From the NCBI GenBank assembly GCA_002311635.1, contig DBZJ01000046.1, positions 1-9,853 of the forward strand: a stretch of 9,853 bases of DNA. Direction: 5' to 3'. The notes under the pieces are model-generated. The model saw nothing but the letters and a program-made list of their open reading frames with translations, had not been told where the DNA came from and made no database searches. The stretch's first letter is position 1. Every line of letters starts with the position of its first letter. The position numbers and the translations under genes were made by a program. This stretch comes from Syntrophaceae bacterium UBA1163. Its GTDB lineage: Bacteria; Desulfobacterota; BSN033; UBA1163. Below are positions 1 to 7,383 of the stretch, one piece after another.

Positions 1-268
1 GGTTTTCTGGCATAGCTTATAAGAACTGCGCATCTTTAAAATCGGGGTTTCAATCTGCCGATCCGTTCCTCTACGTTCACTTATTCATATAAACAAAATT
101 GTTGAACACTTTTGAATTATCCAGCCAGTATACGGCGGTGGTTTGGGAAGCTCGCAGCCCGAGGAAAAGGTAAAGTCTCCAGATATGTTTTTTTCCTTTT
201 CAGGATAATTTCTTGATTGGGTGAAATTTTGGAAATGGGCCAGATGCACAAGCGGCACTCACAATCAA
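1..268. other. Non-coding 3' flank of the cluster, left window edge
   Basis: This is the stretch downstream of the SDR gene's stop. Open frames here are short and have no recognisable protein pattern. On the minus strand GAAAAGG and CCTTTTC could pair, but they lie almost 30 bases apart with no GC-rich stem or terminal T-run, so I do not call a terminator. From about 85 down to 1, minus-strand frames give short protein-like stretches (for example VEERIGRLKPRF followed by a stop) that could be the decayed end of a gene beyond the edge. They match nothing I can name securely. Confidence 0.5.
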
Positions 269-1024
269 TCAGCCTGCAACCCACCCACCATCCACCACCA
301 ATATTTCTCCGTGAACAAAATCTGAAGCCGCTGACGCCAAGAAGACAGCGGCACCGCAAATATCCTGCGGTGTGCCCCATCGACCAGCCGGTATGCGTTT
401 GGTAATCGATTCGAAACGATCCGCGTCCTTCCGGACGGCGGCATTAAAATCTGTGGAGAACCAACCGGGGGCAAGCCCATTCACATTGATCCCTTTGCTT
501 GCCCAGCTGTTCGAAAGGGCCCTCGTTAGCCCAACTACACCATGTTTACACGCGGCATAAGCCACATTGTTGCCTCCCTGAAAGGATAAGATGGAAGCGA
601 TATTGATGATTTTCCCTCTCCCTTTTTTCAACATGATCCTAGCCGCCGCCTGAGAAAGTAGAAAAGGCGCAGTTAAATCAATCTCCAACATCGCGTCCCA
701 ATCTTTTTCCGGATAATCGACTGCGGGGGACCTCCGTACAATTCCAGAATTATTGACGAGGATGTCAAGGTCGCCCATCTCCTTGAAAATGGCAGGGACG
801 ACCTTTCGGACTTCCTCCCGGACGGTCAAGTCGGCAGGGTAATGGAAGTATTTCCTTCCAATAGAAAAGATGTCCTTTTCTGTTTCGTCGCTCTGGTATC
901 GGCTCACAACGGCTATATCGGATCCGGCCTCGGCTAAAGCTGTCGCAATCGCCCGACCTAGACCTTTTGTCCCGCCCGTTACCAGAGCAATTTTTCCGTC
1001 TAGGCGAAACTTATCTAAAATCAA
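269..1024 (-). CDS. Short-chain dehydrogenase/reductase (KduD/FabG-like), TTG start
   Basis: A 251-residue classical SDR that should interconvert a hydroxyl and a keto group with NAD(P)H in the cytoplasm. Visible motifs are the Rossmann glycine loop TGGTKGLG (residues 16-23), NNSG (91-94, usually NNAG), Ser144, and the YxxxK pair Tyr156/Lys160. The stretch NIASILSFQGG and the opening residues resemble 2-deoxy-D-gluconate 3-dehydrogenase (KduD) and 3-oxoacyl-ACP reductases, but the substrate cannot be fixed. Asp116 stands where the Asn of the classical Asn-Ser-Tyr-Lys tetrad is expected, and the Ser-to-Tyr spacing is 12 rather than the common 13. The start is TTG: a stop (TGA) lies two codons upstream in frame, and AAAGGTG sits six bases before the TTG. 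The gene follows a 194-base gap after the epimerase-like gene, so it may have its own promoter. In this cluster a beta-hydroxy/beta-keto acyl-CoA is a reasonable guess for its substrate. Confidence 0.93.
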   Translation of the reverse strand: MILDKFRLDGKIALVTGGTKGLGRAIATALAEAGSDIAVVSRYQSDETEKDIFSIGRKYFHYPADLTVREEVRKVVPAIFKEMGDLDILVNNSGIVRRSPAVDYPEKDWDAMLEIDLTAPFLLSQAAARIMLKKGRGKIINIASILSFQGGNNVAYAACKHGVVGLTRALSNSWASKGINVNGLAPGWFSTDFNAAVRKDADRFESITKRIPAGRWGTPQDICGAAVFLASAASDFVHGEILVVDGGWVAG

Positions 1025-1218
1025 TTTTCACACCTTTGGCCGCTCAACTCTCAATATTATGCTTCAATTGATATATTTTGCCTTCTCCGATCTCAAATGT
1101 GATCGAAAATCTGCTGTCCTAGCTTATAATAAAATTAACGAGAAACTCTGTATTCCCTCTATTATTGACCGCTTTCAGTAGGATGCCATACGGTCAGAAA
1201 TCGATCTATTTTACCATA
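1025..1218 (-). other. AT-rich intergenic stretch between epimerase-like and SDR genes
   Basis: This 194-base gap has stops in all frames and no protein-like reading. It contains AT-rich elements such as TTGAGA followed 15 bases later by TATATC (minus strand). That could be a weak promoter for the SDR gene, but the spacing is short. A five-base inverted repeat CGATC-N8-GATCG overlaps the same place. I see no clear terminator for the upstream genes. Confidence 0.3.
1031..1037 (-). promoter_or_regulatory. Ribosome-binding site fixing the TTG start of the SDR
   Basis: AAAGGTG on the minus strand, with a six-base spacer (TGAAAA) before TTG at 1024-1022. The TGA in that spacer is in frame with the gene, so no longer version of the protein is possible. 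Confidence 0.6.
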
Positions 1219-1638
1219 TCATCCTCGGTCCGAGTTCGATCGGCGAACTAGCTCGATGAGCAGTCCTTTAGTTGAGTGGGGGTGTATGAAAGCACTCTTG
1301 TTGGATGTCCCTTTGACCACCTGCGGCTCATCGTTGACCAATTTCACGCCTTTTATCTTGAGTAACTTCATTTCAGACTCTATGTCGTCAACTCGAATCG
1401 AGAGATGGTGTAACCCCCAGCCCTGTTTCTGAACAAACTTTTGGATGATCCCCTCTGTTCCCATGGGCTCTATCAACTCGATCGTTACCTCTTCCTTGGA
1501 TATCAGGGTCGACTTAAATCCTTGCTCCGGGAAGGCGATCGATTCAGTCACCTCGAATCCGAAAAGATTTGAGAACAGGGTTATCATTTCTTCCGTGTTT
1601 TTTACAACCATGCCGATATGATCAATTTTTTGGCTCAT
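1219..1638 (-). CDS. Methylmalonyl-CoA epimerase-like VOC protein
   Basis: A 139-residue protein of the vicinal oxygen chelate (glyoxalase) superfamily, close in pattern to methylmalonyl-CoA epimerase, which inverts the alpha carbon of 2-methyl-branched acyl-CoAs through a metal-bound enolate. It shows DHIGM with ligand His7, the PEQG segment with candidate acid/base Glu38, Glu54 at the second ligand position, GLHHLS (ligand His77 or His78), VDDIE, the HPHSTKG loop and LLIELV with ligand Glu129. Length matches the family. The gene begins 15 bases after the thiolase stop. Its AGGAGG overlaps that stop codon and lies 11 bases from the ATG, a rather long spacing. The neighbours (thiolase, biotin-dependent carboxylase) agree with a branched acyl-CoA substrate. 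No methylmalonyl-CoA mutase or propionyl-CoA carboxylase is present here, so the real substrate may be a different alpha-branched CoA thioester. Confidence 0.88.
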   Translation of the reverse strand: MSQKIDHIGMVVKNTEEMITLFSNLFGFEVTESIAFPEQGFKSTLISKEEVTIELIEPMGTEGIIQKFVQKQGWGLHHLSIRVDDIESEMKLLKIKGVKLVNDEPQVVKGTSNKSAFIHPHSTKGLLIELVRRSNSDRG

Positions 1639-1653
1639 TTATCCGCGCACCTC

Positions 1654-2844
1654 CTAGCCCAGACTGTTTCCCGTGATCGATATGCAAGCGATTCCGCCCC
1701 ACAACTGTCCACCCAAATTGTGGGTCAACCCAAGACGCGGATTTTTCACCTGCCGGGAGCCGCCTTTGCCCTGAAGCTGCTTGTAAACTTCGTACTGCAT
1801 CCTCAGGCCGCTCGCTCCTAAAGGATGACCAAAACACTTGAGCCCACCGTCGGTATTCACGGGAAGTTCCCCCTTCAGCGTAAAGGTCCCAGCTTCGATG
1901 TCTTCCCTGACAGAACGGGTCCACCCCAGGTCTTCATAGATCACCATCTCATGAATTGTAAAGCAATCATGTACTTCAGCCACGCTCAGCTCGCCCCTCG
2001 GGTTCTTTATCCCTGCCTCTGCATAGGCTACCTTGGAGGCCCGGACGTTCTCTTCTACATGGGCAAAATCGTAACCGCCCGTGATCAAATCCCGGTAAGG
2101 CCCTACCACGTTGGTCAATGATTTTATATAGATCGGATCGGCCCTGAAGTTCTTGGCCAGATCCGTTCGCGTCACAATCGCCGCCGCTGCCCCGTCACTC
2201 ACCCCACAGCAGTCTAGCATACTAAGCGGCCAAGCGACGATAGGGGCATTGAGCACCTGCTCCACCGTCAACTCGTTCTGATAGTGAGCCTTCGGGTTCA
2301 TGCTGCCGTGGTGATGATTCTTCACAGCAATCTCCGCCAGCAGTTTTCTCCCTTCATCAATATCTACTTTACATTTCTCGAAGTACCGAAAAGCTAACTC
2401 CGAGAACATTGCCGGCGGAGAGAGTTGGATTTCCGTGCCGTTCGTACCCATCGTTGACCTGCCGATCACACTCGTGGGCTGCACCCCCGTCCAACCGGTA
2501 TCCTTGAGTTTCTCCACTCCAACAGCCAAAGCAATGTCACATGCACCAGCCGCAACCGCATAAGCGGCTCCCCGAAGGGCTTCGGTCCCCGTGGCACACA
2601 TGTTCTCAACGCGTGTGACGGGTATGTATTGAAGCTTCAACGGCGAGGATAGGCTGAGAGCCGTATGTCCAGAGAAAACCGTCCCCAACCAAGCCGCTTG
2701 GATCTCCTTTAAACCTATTCCTGCATCTTCACACGCCTCAAACGTTGCATCAATAATCAAATCGTCAACGCTCTTATCCCATAGCTCGCCAAATTTGGTG
2801 CAGCCCATCCCGATGATCGCAACTTTGTCTTTGATCGTGTTCAT
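1654..2844 (-). CDS. SCP-x type (non-classical) thiolase
   Basis: A 396-residue thiolase-fold enzyme of the lipid-transfer/SCP-x branch. These enzymes cleave or form 3-ketoacyl-CoA, and in bacteria and archaea often work with DUF35 proteins. The nucleophile is Cys83 in ENMCATGTEAL. VHDCFT (His292, Cys294), the GHPLGASG loop (His340) and THNLGG (His375) complete the active-site layout. The CxG cysteine near the C terminus of classical thiolases is absent; Cys294 may act as the acid, as proposed for related archaeal enzymes (family knowledge). The start ATG has GGAG five bases upstream. It lies 202 bases after the HMGS-like/DUF35 gene and 15 bases before the epimerase-like gene. By comparison with the archaeal thiolase-DUF35-HMGS complex and with BbsAB, the DUF35 domain of the neighbour is a plausible partner. 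The acyl chain preference cannot be read. Confidence 0.92.
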   Translation of the reverse strand: MNTIKDKVAIIGMGCTKFGELWDKSVDDLIIDATFEACEDAGIGLKEIQAAWLGTVFSGHTALSLSSPLKLQYIPVTRVENMCATGTEALRGAAYAVAAGACDIALAVGVEKLKDTGWTGVQPTSVIGRSTMGTNGTEIQLSPPAMFSELAFRYFEKCKVDIDEGRKLLAEIAVKNHHHGSMNPKAHYQNELTVEQVLNAPIVAWPLSMLDCCGVSDGAAAAIVTRTDLAKNFRADPIYIKSLTNVVGPYRDLITGGYDFAHVEENVRASKVAYAEAGIKNPRGELSVAEVHDCFTIHEMVIYEDLGWTRSVREDIEAGTFTLKGELPVNTDGGLKCFGHPLGASGLRMQYEVYKQLQGKGGSRQVKNPRLGLTHNLGGQLWGGIACISITGNSLG

Positions 2845-3046
2845 ATTTTCTCCAATCCTATTCGTTTAAGCTCACATTAATCTCTTCAGCAGGAAAACGG
2901 CTCTTTTGGACATTTCACACCAGTTTCCGAGCATGTGCAAAGGCCACCATGAACCGAATCGTATGTTTTCCATAAAATACATGAAAATAACTGGAATGAT
3001 ATAGTCCTAAATAAATGCTCACCTCTCATTGAGGTCAGAGTTAGGG
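2845..3046 (-). other. Intergenic leader between HMGS-like and thiolase genes
   Basis: A 202-base gap, the longest between intact genes here. Just after the HMGS-like stop, ACCTC (minus strand, 3035-3031) and GAGGT (3025-3021) can form a five-base hairpin with a five-base loop, followed by a T-rich but interrupted run; it would be weak as a terminator. Farther down, TTGCAC and TGAAAT are 17 bases apart and could be a poor sigma70 promoter for the thiolase. A 49-codon minus-strand frame beginning inside the hairpin has no protein-like pattern or ribosome-binding site and is not called. Confidence 0.3.
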
Positions 3047-4453
3047 TTAAGTTGCCGGCCTAGCCTTCCAAAAATAATTTTGAACACCTCCCCGTTGACC
3101 CAGCTTTCTGAAACACATTTCCACCGACATCCCCAATTTGATTTCAGAGGGCTCACATTCGGTTATCTCGCACATAGCCCGACCCCCTCCCTCAAAATCC
3201 ACGACTCCAATAAGCGCAGGAGAGTCCTTGCTCGATGTCAAATAGTCTGCCGCATATGTAAAAATGCGTCCTTTCTTGTCAGATAGCCGGTAAGCTTCGA
3301 AGTTGTCCTTACCCTGACAATGGGCACAGATTCGCTGCGGCGGATATTGTACGGTTCCACATTGTTTGCATCGATTTCCGTAGAATGCGAGCACGCTCTT
3401 TCTTTCCCGCCACATGCACGTGACCGATGGGGGTTTAGAATCCGGACGTCGCGGGTCTTCGGAAGGCACCAGGTCCCGCCAACTCAGGTACCTCTCATAA
3501 CTAATATAAATCTGCTTCCGGTCACCTTCCTTCATCTTTTCTTGAAATTTCCCGATCTTCTCGGTTACCTTTAGAATGAAGGCATCCCCGCCGTCTGCAT
3601 AGTTGGCCACCAAGATCTTATCATTCGGCTTCGCTTCCTTGAGGGCAGCGACCAACATCATCGGAAGCGTCGCTGTCCCCGTATTACCAATCGATTGAAA
3701 TATCAAGTCTTGAACTTGGGTCCCGAGGTTGAACCCCAGCCGCCTAGCTAAGTTGGCGTGACTCCTGTTATCAGGTCCATAAAATACCACCTTGGCGAAT
3801 TCCGAAGGGGCAACTCGGTATTTCTCCATAACCCCTGAGATGATTCTCTCCATAGTATTCAGATACCCCTCCGTCACCACAAACCGCTCCTCCCAGGACT
3901 GGACAAAGGCATTTCCTTCGAGCCTCCACGTGTCAAGAAATTCGCTGAAAAGCGAATAGCTCCCTTCGATGCTGGCGATGACTTCGGAGTTGCCCAGACT
4001 GATAGCGACCGCTCCATCGCCGAATTGTTGCTCAAATTGGCTCTTTCCTGTCCCCATTCTACAGTCCGACGCAACCACCACAATATTATTCGCTGAACCG
4101 CTTTTCACCGCGTCCATCGCCGAGCTCAAAGCAATCGTTCCTGACCTCAGGGAATCGGTAAAATCCGCCGTCCGCGTATCCTCGGATAGATCGACCGAGG
4201 CGGCAATGATCGCCGCTGCCTGCTTCTCTTTGTACGGGGAGGTCGTACTGGCAAAGAACAAACCGTCTGGACGATGCGGACCATATTTAATACAATCAAG
4301 GGTAGCGGCAACCGCCATGGTAAGACTATCCTCATCAAACCTCGCTACCGTCCTTTCTCCTCCTAAACTCTTTGTCCGCCAGGCCCGAGATATCTCTTCC
4401 CTGTTCAGCCGATAGGCAGGAACATAGATTCCCATCGATGTGATTCCAATCAC
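3047..4453 (-). CDS. HMG-CoA-synthase-like protein fused to zinc-ribbon/DUF35 OB-fold, catalytic triad lost
   Basis: A 468-residue two-part protein. Residues 1 to about 300 follow archaeal HMG-CoA synthase block by block (GAYVP-like GIYVPAYRL at 8-16, DEDSLTMAV, FGDGA, IEGSYSLFSEFLDTWRLEG, SIGNTGTATL). Residues about 345-468 are a DUF35 unit: a rubredoxin-like zinc ribbon with Cys362, Cys365, Cys376 and Cys379, then an OB-fold that in relatives binds the CoA part of acyl-CoA. At the Glu, Cys and His catalytic positions it has Thr70, Leu102 (DSLRSGT where relatives have FACKAGT) and Tyr225 (VFYGP where relatives have VFHQP). Classical acetoacetyl-CoA condensation is therefore unlikely; a scaffold, CoA-binding or altered catalytic role is inferred. 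Start is GTG with AAGGAGG six bases upstream. Similar HMGS-DUF35 fusions exist in bacteria, usually unassigned. The SCP-x thiolase next door is a likely partner. Confidence 0.9.
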   Translation of the reverse strand: MIGITSMGIYVPAYRLNREEISRAWRTKSLGGERTVARFDEDSLTMAVAATLDCIKYGPHRPDGLFFASTTSPYKEKQAAAIIAASVDLSEDTRTADFTDSLRSGTIALSSAMDAVKSGSANNIVVVASDCRMGTGKSQFEQQFGDGAVAISLGNSEVIASIEGSYSLFSEFLDTWRLEGNAFVQSWEERFVVTEGYLNTMERIISGVMEKYRVAPSEFAKVVFYGPDNRSHANLARRLGFNLGTQVQDLIFQSIGNTGTATLPMMLVAALKEAKPNDKILVANYADGGDAFILKVTEKIGKFQEKMKEGDRKQIYISYERYLSWRDLVPSEDPRRPDSKPPSVTCMWRERKSVLAFYGNRCKQCGTVQYPPQRICAHCQGKDNFEAYRLSDKKGRIFTYAADYLTSSKDSPALIGVVDFEGGGRAMCEITECEPSEIKLGMSVEMCFRKLGQRGGVQNYFWKARPAT

Positions 4454-4459
4454 TGTGAA

Positions 4460-4466
4460 CCTCCTT
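4460..4466 (-). promoter_or_regulatory. Strong ribosome-binding site fixing the GTG start of the HMGS-like gene
   Basis: AAGGAGG on the minus strand, six bases (TTCACA) before GTG at 4453-4451. It supports GTG over the internal ATG at codon 7. Confidence 0.75.
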
Positions 4467-4490
4467 CCTAAATTAGTAAACTACGGTTAA

Positions 4491-4601
4491 TCACTTGAAG
4501 ATATACACACCCCAAGATTTCCATTCAACCGCCCTATTCCCGGTCTTGATCTTTTTGGTGTCTCTATAAAACTTGTCCTCCTTCTTCATGCAGAGCGTCA
4601 C
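4491..4601 (-). CDS. Possible 36-residue protein, GTG start overlapping the upstream stop
   Basis: A small open frame between the Tm-1-like and HMGS-like genes. Read from GTG at 4601 it overlaps the preceding gene's stop as GTGA, a common translational-coupling arrangement, with GAAGG about seven bases upstream; ATG at 4589 would give 32 residues. The product is basic and aromatic (MKKEDKFYRDTKKI near the start, ending in EWKSWGVYIFK), with no membrane segment or known motif. It fills almost all of a gap that otherwise has no obvious purpose, and ends 37 bases before the next start. I do not recognise it. It could be a real small operon protein, the end of a lost larger gene, or chance. Confidence 0.42.
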   Translation of the reverse strand: MTLCMKKEDKFYRDTKKIKTGNRAVEWKSWGVYIFK

Positions 4602-5839
4602 GTGGCTGCCTTCGTCCCGCCGAACAAGGCCTCCAGTTTCTCCACTAAAGCGAGGCCGAACGGCGGATCCTCCAAGTTGCAATCCATTTCCTCAATCTCC
4701 ACGTCCGGCTTGAGGTGCCTCCTCAATTCTTCGACAAATACCATATCTCCCTCAGGGTCGTATAAAATAGAACCTTCTCGGTCCAATGAGGACCAGCCGC
4801 GAAGAGGGATCAAGATGGAGACGGGTCCCTTTGCCTTGTTCAGCTTCTCCGCGTATGCCTTCGCTCCAATCTTCAACTCCTCATCGTTAAAACGAGTGCC
4901 TGCCCTCATCTCATCCACTTTTAAGACTTTCTCTCGAGAAGCGTACTTCTCATAGTGTTTTCTTGTCGGTCCACATCCGGTCAGGTTGAGGCTGCACGGA
5001 GCGATCACCTGCGGAATACCTCTCTTCCCCGCCGCCTCAAGTCTGTTGGGACCGGCTGCACGATGACCCTCAAAAATCTCTTCAATAACGCCAGCAGGAA
5101 CAATATCGATCACTCCGTCAAAGTAGCCTTGGTCGATCAGACTATCCATCGCTCGATCACTGACTCCATTAGCATGGAACGGGTAAACCGCATACCCCCT
5201 CTCCTCCAAGTGGCTCCTCACAAACCTCGCGCAGTTCTCTGAAAATCCATACTGGGTGATGGCGATAGACCCTTTGGGGATGCGAAGCACGGCCGACGTC
5301 GAGGCTTCTTCTGCCATCCCACAAATTGCTCCGGCCGCTCGTGTTAACGCGTCTTTGAGCAGGTCGTTCAGCCCGGCGAATTCCACGATGGATTGCATGA
5401 TGGCCACATCCATTGTGCCGAACCAATAACCGATGTAGGCCGGCATGGCGGCCGGGCAGACGATCATCTTGGGCATACCGAACCCGAATCCTTTCATGAT
5501 GTGAGCAGCCATTAATGCCATACTGGCGCCTCCCACCGCGATCATGCCATCCAAATTCCCCCTGGAGTAGAGTTCTTTGATTATCTTGATTGCTCCTGCT
5601 TCCATTACGGGGGTCACGGCCGATCGGTCTTTCGATGCGTAGATGTCCTCAATGCGTTTCCCGGCTGCCCGGGCGATCTCTGGGGGACCGATATCGGCTT
5701 TGGACAGGGATTCGCCTCCCGTGCTGAGATCGACTATGATAGCGTTACACCCCCTCTGAACAATGCGATATCTAAGAAAAAGGATCGCCTCCCCCTTGGT
5801 ATCCAATGTGCCAAGGATGAGTATATTCTTTCCTTTCAT
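4598..5839 (-). CDS. Tm-1-like ATP-binding domain protein (UPF0261 family)
   Basis: A 413-residue member of the UPF0261/Tm-1-like family, named after the tomato Tm-1 N-terminal domain; the bacterial role is not established. Recognisable family signatures are the opening ILILGTLDTKGE (residues 6-17), VDLSTGG (37-42), a glycine-rich GMIAVGGAS (98-106), MPKMIVCPA (122-130), GTMDVAIMQSIVEFAGLN (141-158) and AAGAICGMA. In the second half come the HANGVSDRAMD, DIVPAGV, GGSR-like CGPTRKHY and FNDEEL segments. Length is normal for the bacterial single-unit form (about 400 residues). ATG has GAGGT six bases upstream. The gene starts 43 bases after the biotin carboxylase stop, so it is very likely in the same transcript. 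Family members often sit among catabolic genes, and a sugar-acid, keto-acid or CoA-ester ligand has been guessed but not shown. Here it sits between a carboxylase and acyl-CoA enzymes. Confidence 0.9.
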   Translation of the reverse strand: MKGKNILILGTLDTKGEAILFLRYRIVQRGCNAIIVDLSTGGESLSKADIGPPEIARAAGKRIEDIYASKDRSAVTPVMEAGAIKIIKELYSRGNLDGMIAVGGASMALMAAHIMKGFGFGMPKMIVCPAAMPAYIGYWFGTMDVAIMQSIVEFAGLNDLLKDALTRAAGAICGMAEEASTSAVLRIPKGSIAITQYGFSENCARFVRSHLEERGYAVYPFHANGVSDRAMDSLIDQGYFDGVIDIVPAGVIEEIFEGHRAAGPNRLEAAGKRGIPQVIAPCSLNLTGCGPTRKHYEKYASREKVLKVDEMRAGTRFNDEELKIGAKAYAEKLNKAKGPVSILIPLRGWSSLDREGSILYDPEGDMVFVEELRRHLKPDVEIEEMDCNLEDPPFGLALVEKLEALFGGTKAAT

Positions 5840-5882
5840 CTTGCTACCTCATAACATTCAGATGACGGACCTCCTAAGATCC

Positions 5883-7382
5883 CTAGACGCTTCCAGGAAG
5901 ATTTTGCTTCGATTGGGTGTGACCAAGCATCTGGGTGATGGCAGCCACAGCAGAAATAGCGGCAACTCTCCTTTTATTATCGGTGAGGGATAGCTTTTCC
6001 CCTAAGGATTTCTCTTGTTCCATAATTCGCTTCATATCATCCATCAGAGTCGTTTCCCGTTCGATAAAATGGGTCCCTAACTCACCCTTCGTGAAGCGCG
6101 GGTTTTCCATGACGGCTTTATGGAATGGAATATTGTTCTTTATCCCAACAATCATATATTCATAGAGAGCCCGCTTCATTCTTTCGATCGCCTCGCTCCG
6201 GTCTCTGCCCCAAACGATGAGTTTCGATATCATGGGGTCATAGAAAGGGGGAATAATGTAAGAAGCGTAAACGCCGCTATCCACACGAATCCCTGTCCCC
6301 CCTGGAGAGTGATAGGTTTTGATCCTGCCGGGTGTCGGGACGAAATCATTCAATGGATCCTCAGCATTGATGCGGCATTCGATCGCCCACCCCTTCATCC
6401 TAACCTCTTCTTGTTTCAGGCTGAGGGGGAGGCCTGAGGCAATCCGGATCTGTTCTTTCACTACGTCCACCCCTGTCACCATCTCGGTCACCGGATGCTC
6501 AACCTGGACTCGGGCGTTCACCTCAAGGAAGTAGAACCTTCCCTCGGAGAAAAGGAACTCCATCGTCCCCGCCCCTTCGTAACCCAGAAATCTGGTGGCA
6601 TTCGCGGCTAATTTCCCCATTTTGTTACGCATCGCGGAAGTCACCGCGCTTGACGGAGATTCCTCGATCAACTTCTGATGTCTTCGCTGGATAGAACACT
6701 CCCGTTCCCCAAGGTGAATGGCGTTCCCTTTTGAATCTCCCAATATCTGAAACTCGATATGACGAGGATGGGATAGATATTTTTCAATGTAGATATCGCA
6801 AAGGCCGAAGGTCGTCGTCGCGATCGCCTGCGTGGACTCCAACGCCTTTGCCATTTCCCCTTCGTTTGCAACAATGGTCATCCCGATTCCCCCTCCACCC
6901 CCAGAGGGCTTGATGATCACCGGATATCCAATCTCTTCGGCTATATCCCTTGCTTTCTCAAATTCCGCCACGCATTCGTCCGTGCCTGGCACCACGGGAA
7001 CCCCCGCCTTTACCATCTCGCGTCGCGCAGCCACTTTATCACCCATGAGCTCAAGCACCCTGCTCGACGGTCCAATGAACTTTATTCCCCCTTCTTCACA
7101 GGCAAAGGCAAATCTTGGATTTTCAGCAAGAAAGCCGTAACCAGGGTGAATGGCGTCAGCCCGGCATTCCTTAGCCACTTGAATCACTTTTTGGATGTTA
7201 AGATAGCTCTGAGTTGCCGGCGGAGGGCCGATGCAATAGGCCTCATCCGCATATCTGGTAAATAATGCCCTTTTATCCGCCTCAGAATAGATGGCTACGG
7301 AAGGGATGCCCATCTCACGGCAAGCTCTCATGACACGGATCGCTATTTCCCCCCGATTGGCCACAAGAATCTTTTTGACCAT
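5883..7382 (-). CDS. Biotin carboxylase subunit (AccC/PycA type)
   Basis: A 499-residue biotin carboxylase. It uses ATP and bicarbonate to carboxylate the biotin carried by the partner encoded just upstream. The domains are complete: N-terminal fold starting KKILVANRGEIAIR, HPGYGFLAEN (79-88), ATP-grasp loop KPSGGGGGIGM (158-168), and catalytic or binding residues Lys237, Glu287, Asn289, Arg291 (EVNARVQVEHP) and Arg337 (CRINAEDP). The C-terminal domain has the YDPMISKLI segment. About 50 extra residues at the end resemble the tail of PycA-type subunits. Nothing is missing, so the half-reaction should be normal. The ATG begins one base after the TAG of the carboxyltransferase gene (TAG-C-ATG), which indicates translational coupling and a fixed subunit ratio. 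The substrate specificity lies in the other subunit, so I avoid naming it pycA. Confidence 0.96.
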   Translation of the reverse strand: MVKKILVANRGEIAIRVMRACREMGIPSVAIYSEADKRALFTRYADEAYCIGPPPATQSYLNIQKVIQVAKECRADAIHPGYGFLAENPRFAFACEEGGIKFIGPSSRVLELMGDKVAARREMVKAGVPVVPGTDECVAEFEKARDIAEEIGYPVIIKPSGGGGGIGMTIVANEGEMAKALESTQAIATTTFGLCDIYIEKYLSHPRHIEFQILGDSKGNAIHLGERECSIQRRHQKLIEESPSSAVTSAMRNKMGKLAANATRFLGYEGAGTMEFLFSEGRFYFLEVNARVQVEHPVTEMVTGVDVVKEQIRIASGLPLSLKQEEVRMKGWAIECRINAEDPLNDFVPTPGRIKTYHSPGGTGIRVDSGVYASYIIPPFYDPMISKLIVWGRDRSEAIERMKRALYEYMIVGIKNNIPFHKAVMENPRFTKGELGTHFIERETTLMDDMKRIMEQEKSLGEKLSLTDNKRRVAAISAVAAITQMLGHTQSKQNLPGSV

Positions 7383-7383
7383 G

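Noticed and set aside
1..85. Possible transposase 3' fragment on the minus strand (VEERIGRLKPRF)
   Set aside because: Too short, interrupted by a stop, and no inverted repeats or target duplication are visible inside the window.
163..208. Rho-independent terminator after the SDR gene
   Set aside because: The only pairing segments (GAAAAGG/CCTTTTC) are AT-rich, separated by a long loop and not followed by a T-run on the minus strand.
1093..1110. CRP-like site around TGTGATCG / GATCACATTT upstream of the SDR gene
   Set aside because: Only one half matches the consensus; the other half has few matching bases, so a chance hit is more likely.
3969..4415. Plus-strand open frame of 148 codons
   Set aside because: Antisense shadow of the HMGS-like gene, with low-complexity Ser/Ala/Val-rich translation.
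3047..4453. Annotation as functional HMG-CoA synthase of a mevalonate pathway
   Set aside because: All three catalytic residues are replaced and no other mevalonate gene is present in the window.
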